Origin: Actinernus sp. WN-2022
Lineage: Eukaryota; Cnidaria; Anthozoa; Actiniaria; Actinernidae
Reading direction: 5' to 3'
DNA: 64,000 nt
NCBI GenBank assembly: GCA_030867875.1
Contig: JAOWCC010000912.1
Coordinates: forward strand, 1 to 64,000
The notes beneath the pieces were generated by a model. That model was not told the DNA's origin and did not search any database. It was given only the letters and a program-made list of their open reading frames with translations. Shown one piece after another: positions 24,401 to 34,352 of this stretch. Position numbers and translations under genes: made by a program. How positions within the stretch are numbered: the first letter of the stretch is position 1; every line of letters starts with the position of its first letter.

Positions 24401-25835
24401 TTGACTGTGTTAGGTTCGCAAGGGATTGTGGTCAAATGTACAGCCGCCATCTTTTCCCGTACGGGTAGATTGCCGTTGTCTGATGTGGTGAACTTGGGAG
24501 TTCCGGTCCGATCACTCCTTGGGATCTCAGTATATCTACCTACTGGTCGTCTTGGATATAGCACGATGGCAAAATCGGCCGCGCCCTTGTACCCTCCACT
24601 TGGCAAATAACTTACAAACGTAAAATCCAAATGACTTGAAAATTGGCGAGGATTGTTCAAGACAAAAGAACATTTACGGCACATTTACGTCGATATGACG
24701 TCTTGTGAAACATAATACCCCATGTTGTAAATTGAAAAATCTGCAAATTCCTTTCATATACATGAATATTCTTCAGATTTAGTGTTCTACTTCAAAATAC
24801 CCTGAACTTTTACTATATTTGGAAAAATACTGCCAAATTCCTTTATTTTCGTGGTAAATTTGAACATCTTTACTCAGTTATAAATTAATCCCGTTTTATT
24901 ACATTTTATTAGAACATGCTAACAACAGTTTTAAAACCCAAGTCAAAATCAAAAGTTTGGCGCGAAATTCGAACGTTCGCATCACAATGTCAATCACTAA
25001 ATTCAAACAACCATATTGGCCAAGATGGCAATAAATTACCCTTTTTCCTCCCACGTGCACGTGTAGACGTTAGAATGTTAAAGGAAACCAAGATTGCGGT
25101 TAAATTGTTGGTAATATCGCATCGGTATAAAGTGAACATTTGTTGAAAAAATTGGAAAATATATTTTAGTTTTTGAAAACAGTTGGATACTGAATTATAA
25201 GCCATTTTGGGGTTTGAATGTAACGGGCGGCGCCATCTCGGATATGACGACATTTCACGGGATAGACCATTACATAAATGGCGTCCAATTTAAATAGGTA
25301 TTGTCCTGGAGACTTCAGCTGCCTCGTGTTCACATTGCCATACGTTTTCACATGAATGTGAGACTAAATATTCCTAAACAATGGTTATTGAAATTGGACG
25401 CCATTTATAGAATGGGTCTATTGTTACATGAGCTATTGTTTTCTGACATCATAACTTCAAAACAGGGGGAAACCGTAGCCAACCATGATACATTTAATAC
25501 ATTAATTGAAGAGATCACTTCACATAACAAAACTTGTCTGATTTGCTCTTTTTTACCTCGTAATGGTTCTAAAACGTGAAAAAAAACATTACTTTTAAAA
25601 AGAGGCAACATCTTGAGCAAATTTTAATTCTGACTTGGTTTGACGCTGGGCTTTTAGAAACTCCGAGCCACTTTCATAACTTTTAAGATTCTGCTCACAT
25701 TTTCACAAACAGTACAAAATGTATTGGTACAACTGATGTCAAAATCTTGACCCGATCACACGTACTAATGACGTAATTGTGCCGTAAGTCAACCCCACTT
25801 TTGACCTCGAAATGTAGTCGAACGAATTTTTTCAA
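24401..25835. other. Intergenic stretch with a small inverted repeat
   Basis: No convincing gene. The minus strand near 24440 has an AAGATGGCGGC-type sequence with an ATG and a short open frame, which could be a promoter-proximal exon, but no donor fits. A small inverted pair (GGCGTCCAATTT near 25280, AAATTGGACGCC near 25393) marks a short foldback. Confidence 0.4.
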
Positions 25836-25839
25836 ACAA

Positions 25840-26830
25840 CTGGAAACTATTCAAACTTATGACACACATATACAGTGCAAATTCAGTGATCAAAATATCT
25901 TAGGCCGTAGTTGACAAAAAAAATGGACTCTGAAGAATTTTGCTAGCAAAAACAGTAAAAGGACTATTGTAAATAGTTATTTCGAGAGAGTAAAAAGTTA
26001 AAAAATTGCAAAAACCTCGCAATCTACAAATTTCAGGTTTTCTAAAACAAATCCAGATATTTAAAAAAAAAAAATTGGGCATTAACTTAAATCTTTCATA
26101 AGAATAATACGCCAAATTCTATCGCTGAAAAATGTATACAATTGGAGATATGATTTTTCAAAGAGAAGCACACCAGAGCTTTTGGAAAGTGCTTTGTTTA
26201 CACCTAGAGCTGCCACGGCTGTCTAACGGAAATAGGCACGCGTGCATTAAAAATTAAAGTGGAAAAATTATCATAACGACCAGGAAGTATAATGCACAAC
26301 CAGTTTCTGTAACAACCTACGCACATTTTTTACAGAAATTAGTTATCCCTCTGATCATTACGATAATGTCCCATTTGAATGCACGTGCATATTCCGTCAG
26401 TCAGCCGTGGCCGCTCTAGGTGTAAACAAAGCACTATCCAAAACCTCGGCTCTGATGTGCTCCCCTTTGAAAAATCATATTTCCAATTGTAGACGTTTTA
26501 CAGCGATATGATTTGGTGTATCATTCTTATGAAAGTTTAAATTTAATGCTCAAAAACGTTTAAATAATTATCTGGAGCGGTTTTATAGAAAAAATGAAAT
26601 TTGTAGATTTTGATTTTTGCAATTTTTCGACCAGCTTTTTATTCTTTCAAAAGAAATATTCACAACCTTTTTTCTGTTTGTGCAAGCTTTGGGACTAAAT
26701 ACTTTTAATCAGTTTGGATTCTGATCACTTTGACAACGTTAGTAAGGTGAGAAATTCAGAGGCCATATCTCGCTAACTTCTGCCCAAGGGATTTTGAAAA
26801 AAATTGCACCGTGTATGTCTGTAATAAGTT
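25840..26830. repeat. Imperfect palindrome of about 1 kb
   Basis: The two halves are inverted copies around about 26315. Examples are TTGGAGATATGATTTTTCAAA at left and TTTGAAAAATCATATTTCCAA at right, TGCTTTGTTTACACCTAGAG and CTCTAGGTGTAAACAAAGCA, and AATCTACAAATTTCAGG and GAAATTTGTAGATT. Arms reach about 480 bp each with many mismatches. No coding capacity. It is probably an old foldback or a long-TIR element with almost no interior. Confidence 0.75.
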
Positions 26831-26833
26831 TGA

Positions 26834-27585
26834 TTACATAGCCATACGTTTTCCAGACACAACGCACGCTCTCATTGGCAGATTCAGGGTCACGTGGCAG
26901 TCATCAAAATCCAATGTATCGCGCGGGCAACAATTCGTCAATTGTTGTTTCGCCACGTGATCACATCGTGAAATAATAAACACTTAATGATTGTCCCCGA
27001 GGGAATCAGTGAGTTTTGTTTCCCCAAGATCCTCGATGTTCCCCGACACGGAGTCGAGGGGAACATCGAGGATCGAGGGGAAACAAAACTCACTTATTCC
27101 CGAGTGGACAGTCATTAAGTGATTTGTTGTATAGACATAAGTTTTACCAGACTGAGGCAAAGTTGTGCATAAATACAGGACCTACCTGATACGAGCGAAG
27201 TTTGTCGTCTTCTCGTTGGGAAGCTGCTTTTTAACACAAAACGCTGCCAGCATCGCTACGGCATTTTTAGCATCGTTTTGTGTCTTTCTTAGATGTAAAT
27301 TGTTTCTTTGGAGCTCGGTTTTCTTTCGACGAAAAATGGTCAGCTTTTGATGATGATCTAGAGATCAGGCGTTTTGGTAAAACGTAAAGAAACACTTCCC
27401 GCCTTTAGCTAGCCAGTGGCGCACGCGACACATCACACCATTTTCTGCCACGATCTGATCACGTGGCGGGCAACAATTGATGAATTGTTGCCCGCGCGGG
27501 AAACATTGGATTTTGATGACTTGGCGTGACCCTGAATCAGCCAATGAGGGCGTGCGTTGTGTCTGGAAAACTTATGGCTATGTAA
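26834..27585. mobile_element. Long-TIR element (copy A) with a nested palindrome
   Basis: Terminal inverted repeats of about 140 bp (outer TTACATAGCCATA; inner CAGACACAACGCACGCTCTC and CATCAAAATCCAATGT; the right end is the complement). A palindrome at about 26981-27124 (CACTTAATGATTGTCC to GGACAGTCATTAAGTG) sits inside the left half. A second copy is at 53457-53789. There is no transposase, and the target duplication is not resolved. Confidence 0.75.
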
Positions 27586-27589
27586 CAAG

Positions 27590-28825
27590 ATGGTTTGTTA
27601 CCAGGTGGTGTTGGCGCTGTGATCGCAAAGCACGTTGGTCCATTTCACAAAGTCGGCTCATTTCGCACAAGCTGCCGTCGAGCGAACATCTCTGAGAGAC
27701 CTGTTTGAATCGGAGAAGAGCGTTTTGTTCGAGTATTAAAAAAAAGCAAGTTGTTCCCTCACGGGGATGAATGACCTTCTACAGTTCATCAAAAAATGTG
27801 TGAAAAGCGCCACAGAGCAATTCAAAGAGGAAAAAGCGACAGTCTCCAGCTCCACGAAACGGCGCTATGAATGAGAGTTGAATACTTTTGCCAGCTTTTA
27901 ATAGGTAAGTTTAGTTTTTTCTTTCGCCCTTTTACTAAAATCAAGGCTCAAAATATTGAGTCGAAGCTTGCAATTAGTTCGGTGTTCATGTAGTACTGCT
28001 TGAAGTGGTACTAAATTAATAGGAGCGTTCATTTTGTCAGCCTTTTGTTATTGTTTATAAATTTATTATTAACTTTTATATTTCGAAAGATAAGTCAACA
28101 CTTCATCTTTGACTAGGAGATGAGACCCAGTTTGCTCAGACTTTCGGACAGTATCCTTCCTCTGCTAACTAACTTGATATTTCAAGGATAATCACACAAG
28201 TTTCGATTTCATCGGTACATAAGGAGTGGACTGGTACAAAATGTACTACAATGGTTTCTGATGAGCCAAGCTATAAGCTTATATATGTTGTACTACATGT
28301 AGGTTGTGTAAAACAAACAGATCATACTACACAGCCTAATTTTATGTGCAGGTCTTGTTTTTACAAATATATATATATATGTATATGTATATACTGGTAT
28401 ATTGTTTTCTGCTTTTTGTCAAGTTTTTGCTATCTCATCGATGTCTGATTTCTAAGCAACCAAGTCCGGAATTGCTTTTAACACGTTAGTCAATGCAACA
28501 AGTTTCCTAATCTTTATAACACTTGGCTTTTGTTTCTTTTGATACAGGAACAGAAGAGAGTGACATTCCAGCTGCTTGTGCATAATTATATAGATAGAAT
28601 ACTAAACCAGCATATAATTTTAACGAGACAAATAATTATTACAGAACAATATATATAGCCTGTGTAGCAGTGCAAGGGAGGGAGAGGGGGACAGTGGAGC
28701 TCCTTGTGCTGCTATGCTGGCTAAGAACAAGATTCATCATTAGTTATAGTCCTGTTCAATAATACATTTAAGCAGTGGTGTTGGGGGAGTTGCCCCTTCT
28801 CCCCTCTGCCCAGTTTCAGAAGAGA
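27590..28825. other. Intergenic stretch, no gene seen
   Basis: A short (AT)n/(GT)n run lies near 28365-28395. No frame with domain features. Confidence 0.5.
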
Positions 28826-28831
28826 GAGAGA

Positions 28832-29160
28832 GACACTCACTAGATTACGAATAAACAATCATTCGCTAGAAATAGAAAAGGGCAGATACTCAGGTGGTTA
28901 TAAAAAACCTGAAAAAAGAACTTGTTTTCAGTGTCCCAATGAGACTGAAGATGAAAGGCACTTTCTTGTTAAATGCCCTTAATTTATATAACAACTTGAG
29001 GAACGAATTATTAGCTCAATTTAGCTCCCTTAATATCAATCGAAAAAGAATATCAGACGATCAGTTGTTCCTCTTAATGATAGATCCTCCACCTAAACTC
29101 CAAAACATAGTAGCGAAATACGTATTTAACTGTTTTTCTCTTAGAGATAACAGGAGTTAT
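28832..29160 (+). pseudogene. Retroelement C-terminal zinc-knuckle fragment
   Basis: A frame reading LTRLRINNHSLEIEKGRY, then CFQCPNETEDERHFLVKCP, carries the Cys-Cys-His-Cys cluster found after the RT in many non-LTR elements. A frameshift near 28980 follows. The fragment runs straight into the front of a different RT region, so it is a junction of two retroelement pieces. Confidence 0.6.
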
Positions 29161-29162
29161 AA

Positions 29163-29745
29163 AATATTTGGATTCAAGTTGATGTTCAAAACTGAAGTTT
29201 TCAATGAATATTTTATTAGTCAATCTACATTACCGTCTGGCAATTCGTTTGTTGTTCCACCCTTACTTCGTTCTAATGTTTTGGATTCAATTTGTGCCAG
29301 TGAGCTTCAGGTTATTCCATATTGAAAAATTTAGATATTTCTAAAGCATGCGGTTATGATAATATTAGTAACACGGTTCTTAAACTCTGTGCGGATGGAA
29401 TTTATAAACCTCTCACTCGTCTCATTAATCTTTTGTTTTCTACTGGGAAATATCCTACCGGTTGGAAGTTGGCTAATGTTATTCCTCTGTTCAAAAAGAA
29501 TGATCGCCAGTCTAAGTCTAATTATCGTCCAATTTCTTTGTTACCCAGTATTTCTAAGATTTGTGAAAAAGTTGCATTTATGGAGTTATATAAATTCCTC
29601 TATAATACAGGGTTTTTCTAGCGCTTTCAATCAGGCTTTCGTCCAGGGGACTCGACCGTCATGCAGTTCATTTATATACTGATAAAAATCTTCAAAGCAC
29701 TAGAAAAGGGTCATGAGGTGCGCGCGGTTTTTGCGTTCGACTAAG
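29163..29745 (+). pseudogene. LINE RT fragment, N-terminal half (split element, part 1)
   Basis: Landmarks are FNEYFISQSTLPSG, then in another frame NLDISKACGYDNISN, GWKLANVIPLFKKNDRQSKS and NYRPISLLPSISKICEK, then a third frame with FQSGFRPGDSTV. Frame breaks lie near 29325 and 29620. The continuation (motif A onward) starts near 31795, so about 2 kb has been inserted at about 29730-31795. Confidence 0.8.
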
Positions 29746-31794
29746 GAGAACGCCATCCTAATCTGGTGTCCGTTGGGTTCCCTGTGTCTCACAGGCAAGA
29801 GAAATCGAGAATTTTGTTGCGGGTCGTGTATCTTTTTTTCGCCATTTTGAATAAATTAACCTCGTTCTAAATACAAATAAATAAATAAATATTTTATTTG
29901 TTATAGCAGGCTGAGTATTACAGCTTAAAGCTGGTGGGGGCCTGCTTTTACTCCTCACACACTCCTCACTACATTAACTGTTTTGGACACACTACACTCG
30001 ACTCACGGTTGATTTTTACGGAGGGAGGAAAATCGGAGAACTCGGAGAAAAACCCTCGAATGCAGATAAGGAATCAACAACAAACCTAACTCACATACGG
30101 TGCCCGATCCGGGAATCGAACCCGGGACCGCAGCGGTGAGAAGCGAGTGTTTTACAACTGCGCCAACCTGCATCCTGCAACCTGCAACCCATCTGGCGCG
30201 TGACTTCGCAAAACTTTTCATACGGAGAGTTTGAAACGCGAGAAAAGTTGGACCTTTCGTACGTAGCTATTATTTTGCTAGAACCAAAAGTTTCTTTGAC
30301 TGAAATGCCAAGATGTTGAGTTTTTCTAGGGCTGACAAAAGTTTTACGGACTTTGGAGGAAAATTTCGTACATTTTGCGAAAGTCCTAAACGCACGTGGC
30401 ATCGACATTAATGTAAGTAAACTTTACCAGCTTGTGTTGTGTTTATTAATTCGTTCCTTTTAAAAGTAATGGCTTAAAATATATAGTAAACGTCCCGATT
30501 TCTCAGTTCGGATCATGTCCAGTTTACGACTATATTGACATTGGAGGCCAGCTTCAGTACATCGTCTCAGTATTTCAGCGTCAGGAATACTTTGAAATAT
30601 CGATAATATTCGAAATATCGATATTTCACATTTAGAACAACCCATCCCTAAATATTCACAAGGGATATAGCTATTAGCTAAAGGAAAAGTTACATGTACA
30701 TGTATCCTACAATAGCACCTGTGTTTAGACAGTGAAATGAATCCTACTGAAATTCGAAAAGCATCGAGTTCTAAAAATGTTGAAAAGTATGGGTGGGTCA
30801 ATCCTGCTAAAAATAATTATTTTTTATAAAAATACAAAAAAAAACATCTCAATGTTATGTGAAGTTGATGTATTATAATTACTGGGAGCAGTTGTAATAC
30901 ATGTAAGGCCTTTTGCAGGAAACAGTCATGTGCTGGTATAATACATTGTTAACGGAATGAATTGAACTTGTGATCTCCATGGCGGGAAAGGCTTTGCCAT
31001 GGATGGCAAGCTATATTTAAAAACGCTGTTTTAGAAAGATCGACAATCAATTGCAGGTGGAAAATAGCATTTACAAACAGGTTTTGCTAATAAAACTACC
31101 AATGTCATACAAGTGCCTTGGAACCAGTGGATCTCTGGTTGGCACATTAATTACACTAGATGATGACACACAAAACATCGCTATATGAATTAAGATTTGT
31201 TTGCCATCTAGTACAACCATGTGATTGCATTCCTGAAAACGGTCCATTCTATTATATATAAATGATCATGAGCATCATTGACCTAGTCAGCTTGCCTGTT
31301 TGTTGTCCCATTTCAGACCACCAGACTTTTCCCTTGAGTAATGTTTTTTGTTTTTTTGTTTCCCAAGAGGAAATATACCAGTTCCTATAATTAGAAACAA
31401 AGCACTGAATCCCTCTGGAGAACTTAATCACGTGGTCTGAAATGTGGCCAAAAAAAACCAGGCAAGCTGACTAGGTCTATTATCCGGCTTCCCTAGCACA
31501 AACCATGTAGGACACAAAAATATGCTAGCTAGAACTTCATGTATTCAGTTATTTATAGATGGCCCGAGTTAAGGCCACTCCGGGCCTCTTAGTTGTTATA
31601 CAAGTTGTATACATGTAACTTATTAGTGAAAACATTCAAAACTTTACACCCACAATAGAGTCAGTCTGTTAATTGACATCAACAGCGTAGTCCAGAACAC
31701 TGAAGCAATCTTTCAGTCTCCAAATGCCGGTTATGTTTGTTTTACCACAAGTAGCCAAAAACATTATGTCGAACGCACTTTAATAATCTATGAT
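29746..31794. other. Insert between two parts of a LINE; no gene seen
   Basis: The stretch splits the RT of the (+) LINE. It contains a SINE copy (30003-30175) and otherwise AT-rich DNA without frames of interest. The exact insertion borders could not be read. Confidence 0.45.
30003..30175 (-). mobile_element. tRNA-derived SINE copy
   Basis: The minus strand shows an A box (TTGGCGCAGTTGTAAAACAC) and a good B box (GGGTTCGATTCCCGG), followed by the shared tail ending in CCTCCCTCCGTAAAAATC. Same family as 7350-7612. Confidence 0.75.
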
Positions 31795-32670
31795 TACTTC
31801 TAGTTTTAGATATATCGAAAGCGTTTGACAAAGTCTGGCACCAAGGTTTAATTGCTAAACATGAGAGTTTAGGTGTCAGAGGCAATTTGCTTGATTGGTT
31901 TATTAGCTACTTGTCTGGTCGAGCCCAACGAGTTACTATTGATGGTGTAAGTTCTAGTTGGAGACGGATAACGGGTGGGGTCCCCCATGTTCTGTCCTTG
32001 GCCCGCTTCTTTTTCTTGTATATATTAATGATATTGTTGATCAGATATCCTTCGACTGTTTCCTTTTCGCTGATGATTCGCTTTTGCTTGATGAAATCAC
32101 CTCGCCTATCCAATCAGCTGACAAGCTTAATGGCGATTTGGCGTCAATTTCTATCTGGGCTCAAAACTGGCCCGTTACAATGAATGCTCAGAAGACTAAA
32201 AGTATGGTTTTTTCAGCTAAGTTAAATAAGCCTCATCACCCCCCTCTTCAAATGTCAAGTGCGATAATCGAAGATGTTATTTCTCACGATCACCTAGGAG
32301 TTACCCTTACGTCCAATCTGTCGTGGCATCCTCATGTTTTGCGCATTCACCAGAAAGCCTCGAAAAGGTTAAACATGATCAAACCTTTTAAGTTCACGCT
32401 GCAAAGAAAGACGCTTGAAATTATATATTTCCTTGGTTCGTTCGTGTCTTGAGTATGCCGACGTTAACGTTGTGTGGAACGGTTGTTCGGATGCTGACTG
32501 CAATCTTCTGGAGAGTTTACAATTCGAAAGGGCTCGGGTTGTGACGGGTGCGATTAAAGGAACACATCGTGAAAGCCTGTTAGAAGAAACTGCTTGGGTA
32601 AGCTTAAGCGATAGACGTAGTGATCATAAATTATTTATGATGTTCAAGTTAGTTAATAAGTTAGCTCCTA
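31795..32670 (+). pseudogene. LINE RT fragment, palm and thumb (split element, part 2)
   Basis: The frames give LDISKAFDKVWHQGLIAK (motif A), LLDWFISYLSGRAQRVTIDG, SVLGPLLFLVYINDI and FLFADDSLLL (motif C), then the thumb through LVNKLAP. Frame breaks lie near 31990 and 32450. The frame is cut at 32670 and resumes at 51076 after an 18.4-kb nested insertion. Confidence 0.85.
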
Positions 32671-32832
32671 TTTGTTTTCTTTTTTTTTTTTAACTTTTCT
32701 TTATTGTAAACATTTCTAATTACTAAATTACATTACACAAAATTTATATCACTAAAAGACACGACAAAGAGACAAAGGAAAAAAAAAAAAAAAAAAGGGA
32801 AAAGAAAATACTCTAAGCCAGCTATTCCTATT

Positions 32833-33026
32833 AGTAGTATGTAAAGTGGCGGTTCTGGCCCACCTTGAAATGTCATGCAGGCAGGGGGGGCCATGAAGTA
32901 TTGTGCAGGCAGGGTGGGTTCGCTTCACTTCGTTCCACTCACCCCCCCTGCCTGCACAATACTTCATGCCCCCCCTGCCTGCATTCCATTTCAAGTTTTT
33001 CCAGAACCGCCACTTTACATACTACT
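32833..33026. repeat. Terminal palindrome inside the left TIR
   Basis: AGTAGTATGTAAAGTGGCGG at the outer end returns inverted as CCGCCACTTTACATACTACT ending at 33026. The inner arms repeat GCAGGCAGGG and GAAGTATTGTGCAGGCAGG in inverted form around an unpaired centre of about 20 nt near 32930. A single strand could fold into a hairpin with arms of about 85 bp. The mirror copy is at 49351-49544. Confidence 0.85.
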
Positions 33027-33266
33027 TTATGCACAGTGTTGCCCAAAATTGTCACTAGGCATCCTTGCACCTAAAAATCCAAACTTGATAACCTATTAGA
33101 GAAATGATTACTATACTGTATATAGATATCTTCCACTATGGATTATATATCGTGCCTTCCCATAGAAATCTTGACCAAGATCGTGGGACTCGCAGGTCCT
33201 GCGTCGTTCGCGAGCGTCGCAAGGACGTCAAAACGTCTGAACGATGCCGCATCACTCGCACGTTAC
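32833..33266 (+). repeat. Polinton left terminal inverted repeat (434 bp)
   Basis: It is identical to the complement of 49111-49544 except for one base (33263). It includes a terminal palindrome, a promoter-like CTGTATATAGATATC at about 33117, and the first 43 codons of the F-box gene. Identity stops abruptly after the codon for Tyr43. Confidence 0.95.
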
Positions 33267-33740
33267 GAGGAGGAGTTCCACATGCGAGCCTTCATGCATT
33301 TCATCCTCACGACTCCACTTCACGACGATGAGAAGTACGACGATGAGAAGTACGACGACGAAGGTCGAGAGAAGGATGACATAAGCAACGCTCTACATCT
33401 CATGTTTGCAAGTGAACGTGGCAATCTCGACGTCAAGGAATGGCTCTCAGAGAACGCCTTCCAGTTCGACAAGGACGATGACGTTGTGATAGATAGCATG
33501 GTAGAAGCCAGTACGAACGGTCAACTCGAAACGGCGAAATGGATCATGGAGTATTTCCAAATTAGGGCGGAGTCCCCAGCTATCTTTCTTTCTATGGATA
33601 AAGCTGAAGATAATGGACATTCCGACATCGTCCAATGGCTTGGCAAGTGGTTTGAACACCAAACCACAGCATACGTGAAGGGCGATAAGATAAAGTTCGA
33701 TTGGAACTCGGGAACGATCTTCGATGAGGAATTTCCATGA
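33138..33740 (+). CDS. F-box protein with ankyrin-like tail (left copy)
   Basis: The 200-residue protein has an F-box at residues 7-40 (LPIEILTKIVGLAGPASFAS, then RTSKRLNDA). An acidic repeat, KYDDEKYDDEG, is followed by two or three weak ankyrin-like units (ASERGNLDVKEWL, ASTNGQLETAKWIMEYF, AEDNGHSDIVQWL). F-box proteins recruit substrates to SCF ubiquitin ligases through Skp1; ankyrin-like repeats would choose the target. This suggests interference with host protein turnover, which is inference. The first 43 residues lie inside the TIR and are identical to the gene at 48433-49239; the tails differ. An AT-rich TGTATATAGATATC lies a few bases upstream of the ATG. Confidence 0.8.
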   Translation: MDYISCLPIEILTKIVGLAGPASFASVARTSKRLNDAASLARYEEEFHMRAFMHFILTTPLHDDEKYDDEKYDDEGREKDDISNALHLMFASERGNLDVKEWLSENAFQFDKDDDVVIDSMVEASTNGQLETAKWIMEYFQIRAESPAIFLSMDKAEDNGHSDIVQWLGKWFEHQTTAYVKGDKIKFDWNSGTIFDEEFP

Positions 33741-34030
33741 GGCTTTCAAACGAAACCTGTGCTGCGGGGGCGCAAAGATAAAATTCAAACAAGGTGCCGT
33801 GTAAGTTCGAACCATCACAGAGTTCACTCGACACTTGGGACCTTATCAATCTCGGGAATGATCTTCGAAAGACCTTCTCAAAGACGAGATATCTCAAATC
33901 AATGGGCTAGCTGTTCCTTTTAAAAACAACGAAAATATTCAATGGATGGGAAATGAACTTTTCCTTTCAGAGACCCTGGTCGGCGGCGTTCCAACCGACT
34001 AATGATTTTTACTCAACATGACAGTACCAC
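33741..34030. other. Intergenic gap in the Polinton
   Basis: No frame with features. Phrases such as ATCTCGGGAATGATCTTCGA echo the 3' end of the preceding gene (CTCGGGAACGATCTTCGATG), suggesting a decayed partial duplication of that tail. Confidence 0.45.
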
Positions 34031-34057
34031 TTAAACATATAGATTTACTAAGATATA
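34031..34057 (+). promoter_or_regulatory. Promoter-like repeat, copy 1
   Basis: A 27-bp block (TTAAACATATAGATTTACTA then AGATATA) is repeated without change at 34313-34339. In both places an ATG follows 11-13 nt later (34069 and 34353). This identifies it as a shared promoter and argues for very short leaders. Confidence 0.7.
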
Positions 34058-34068
34058 ATCCATATGAG

Positions 34069-34278
34069 ATGGAGTGTGAAAAGTGTGGAAGAGTATTTAA
34101 GAGGAGTTGGAATCTGGAACGCCATCGAGAGAATCGCAAAACCCCGTGCGTTAGGGTTCCAAAGCAATACATTTGTGAGAGTTGTGGCGGAGAGCTAAGC
34201 TGCGACTCTGCCTTGCGGAGACATAAGAAGAAGAACTGTCCTACCTACCGCCCTAAACCCATCGTTAACGAAAACTAG
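34069..34278 (+). CDS. Small zinc-finger protein
   Basis: The 69-residue protein has two C2H2/C2HC-like fingers: CEKCGRVFKRSWNLERH (then Cys) and CESCGGELSCDSALRRH (then Cys). The tail is basic. The start at 34069 is chosen because it follows the promoter-like repeat at the same distance as the polymerase start. An in-frame ATG at 34018 would add 17 residues, but these would be read through the promoter repeat itself. Small fingers of this sort are common in large DNA viruses and Polintons and may bind DNA or RNA; no specific role is known. Confidence 0.75.
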   Translation: MECEKCGRVFKRSWNLERHRENRKTPCVRVPKQYICESCGGELSCDSALRRHKKKNCPTYRPKPIVNEN

Positions 34279-34312
34279 ACACACACACATTTACTCAATA
34301 TCGTATAACCAT

Positions 34313-34339
34313 TTAAACATATAGATTTACTAAGATATA
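34313..34339 (+). promoter_or_regulatory. Promoter-like repeat, copy 2, before the polymerase
   Basis: This is the exact second copy of the 27-bp block at 34031, continuing into TATAAACC and the polymerase ATG at 34353. Confidence 0.7.
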
Positions 34340-34352
34340 TAAACCACCCAAT

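Noticed and set aside
24401..24684. Short frames on both strands around an ATGGCGGC start
   Set aside because: No splice donor in phase and no domain; the ATGGCGG context is common in non-coding DNA of this window.
32752..33099. Frames rich in Cys/His/Pro in both TIRs
   Set aside because: They are translations of the palindromic terminal repeat and overlap on both strands; no start context or conserved domain.
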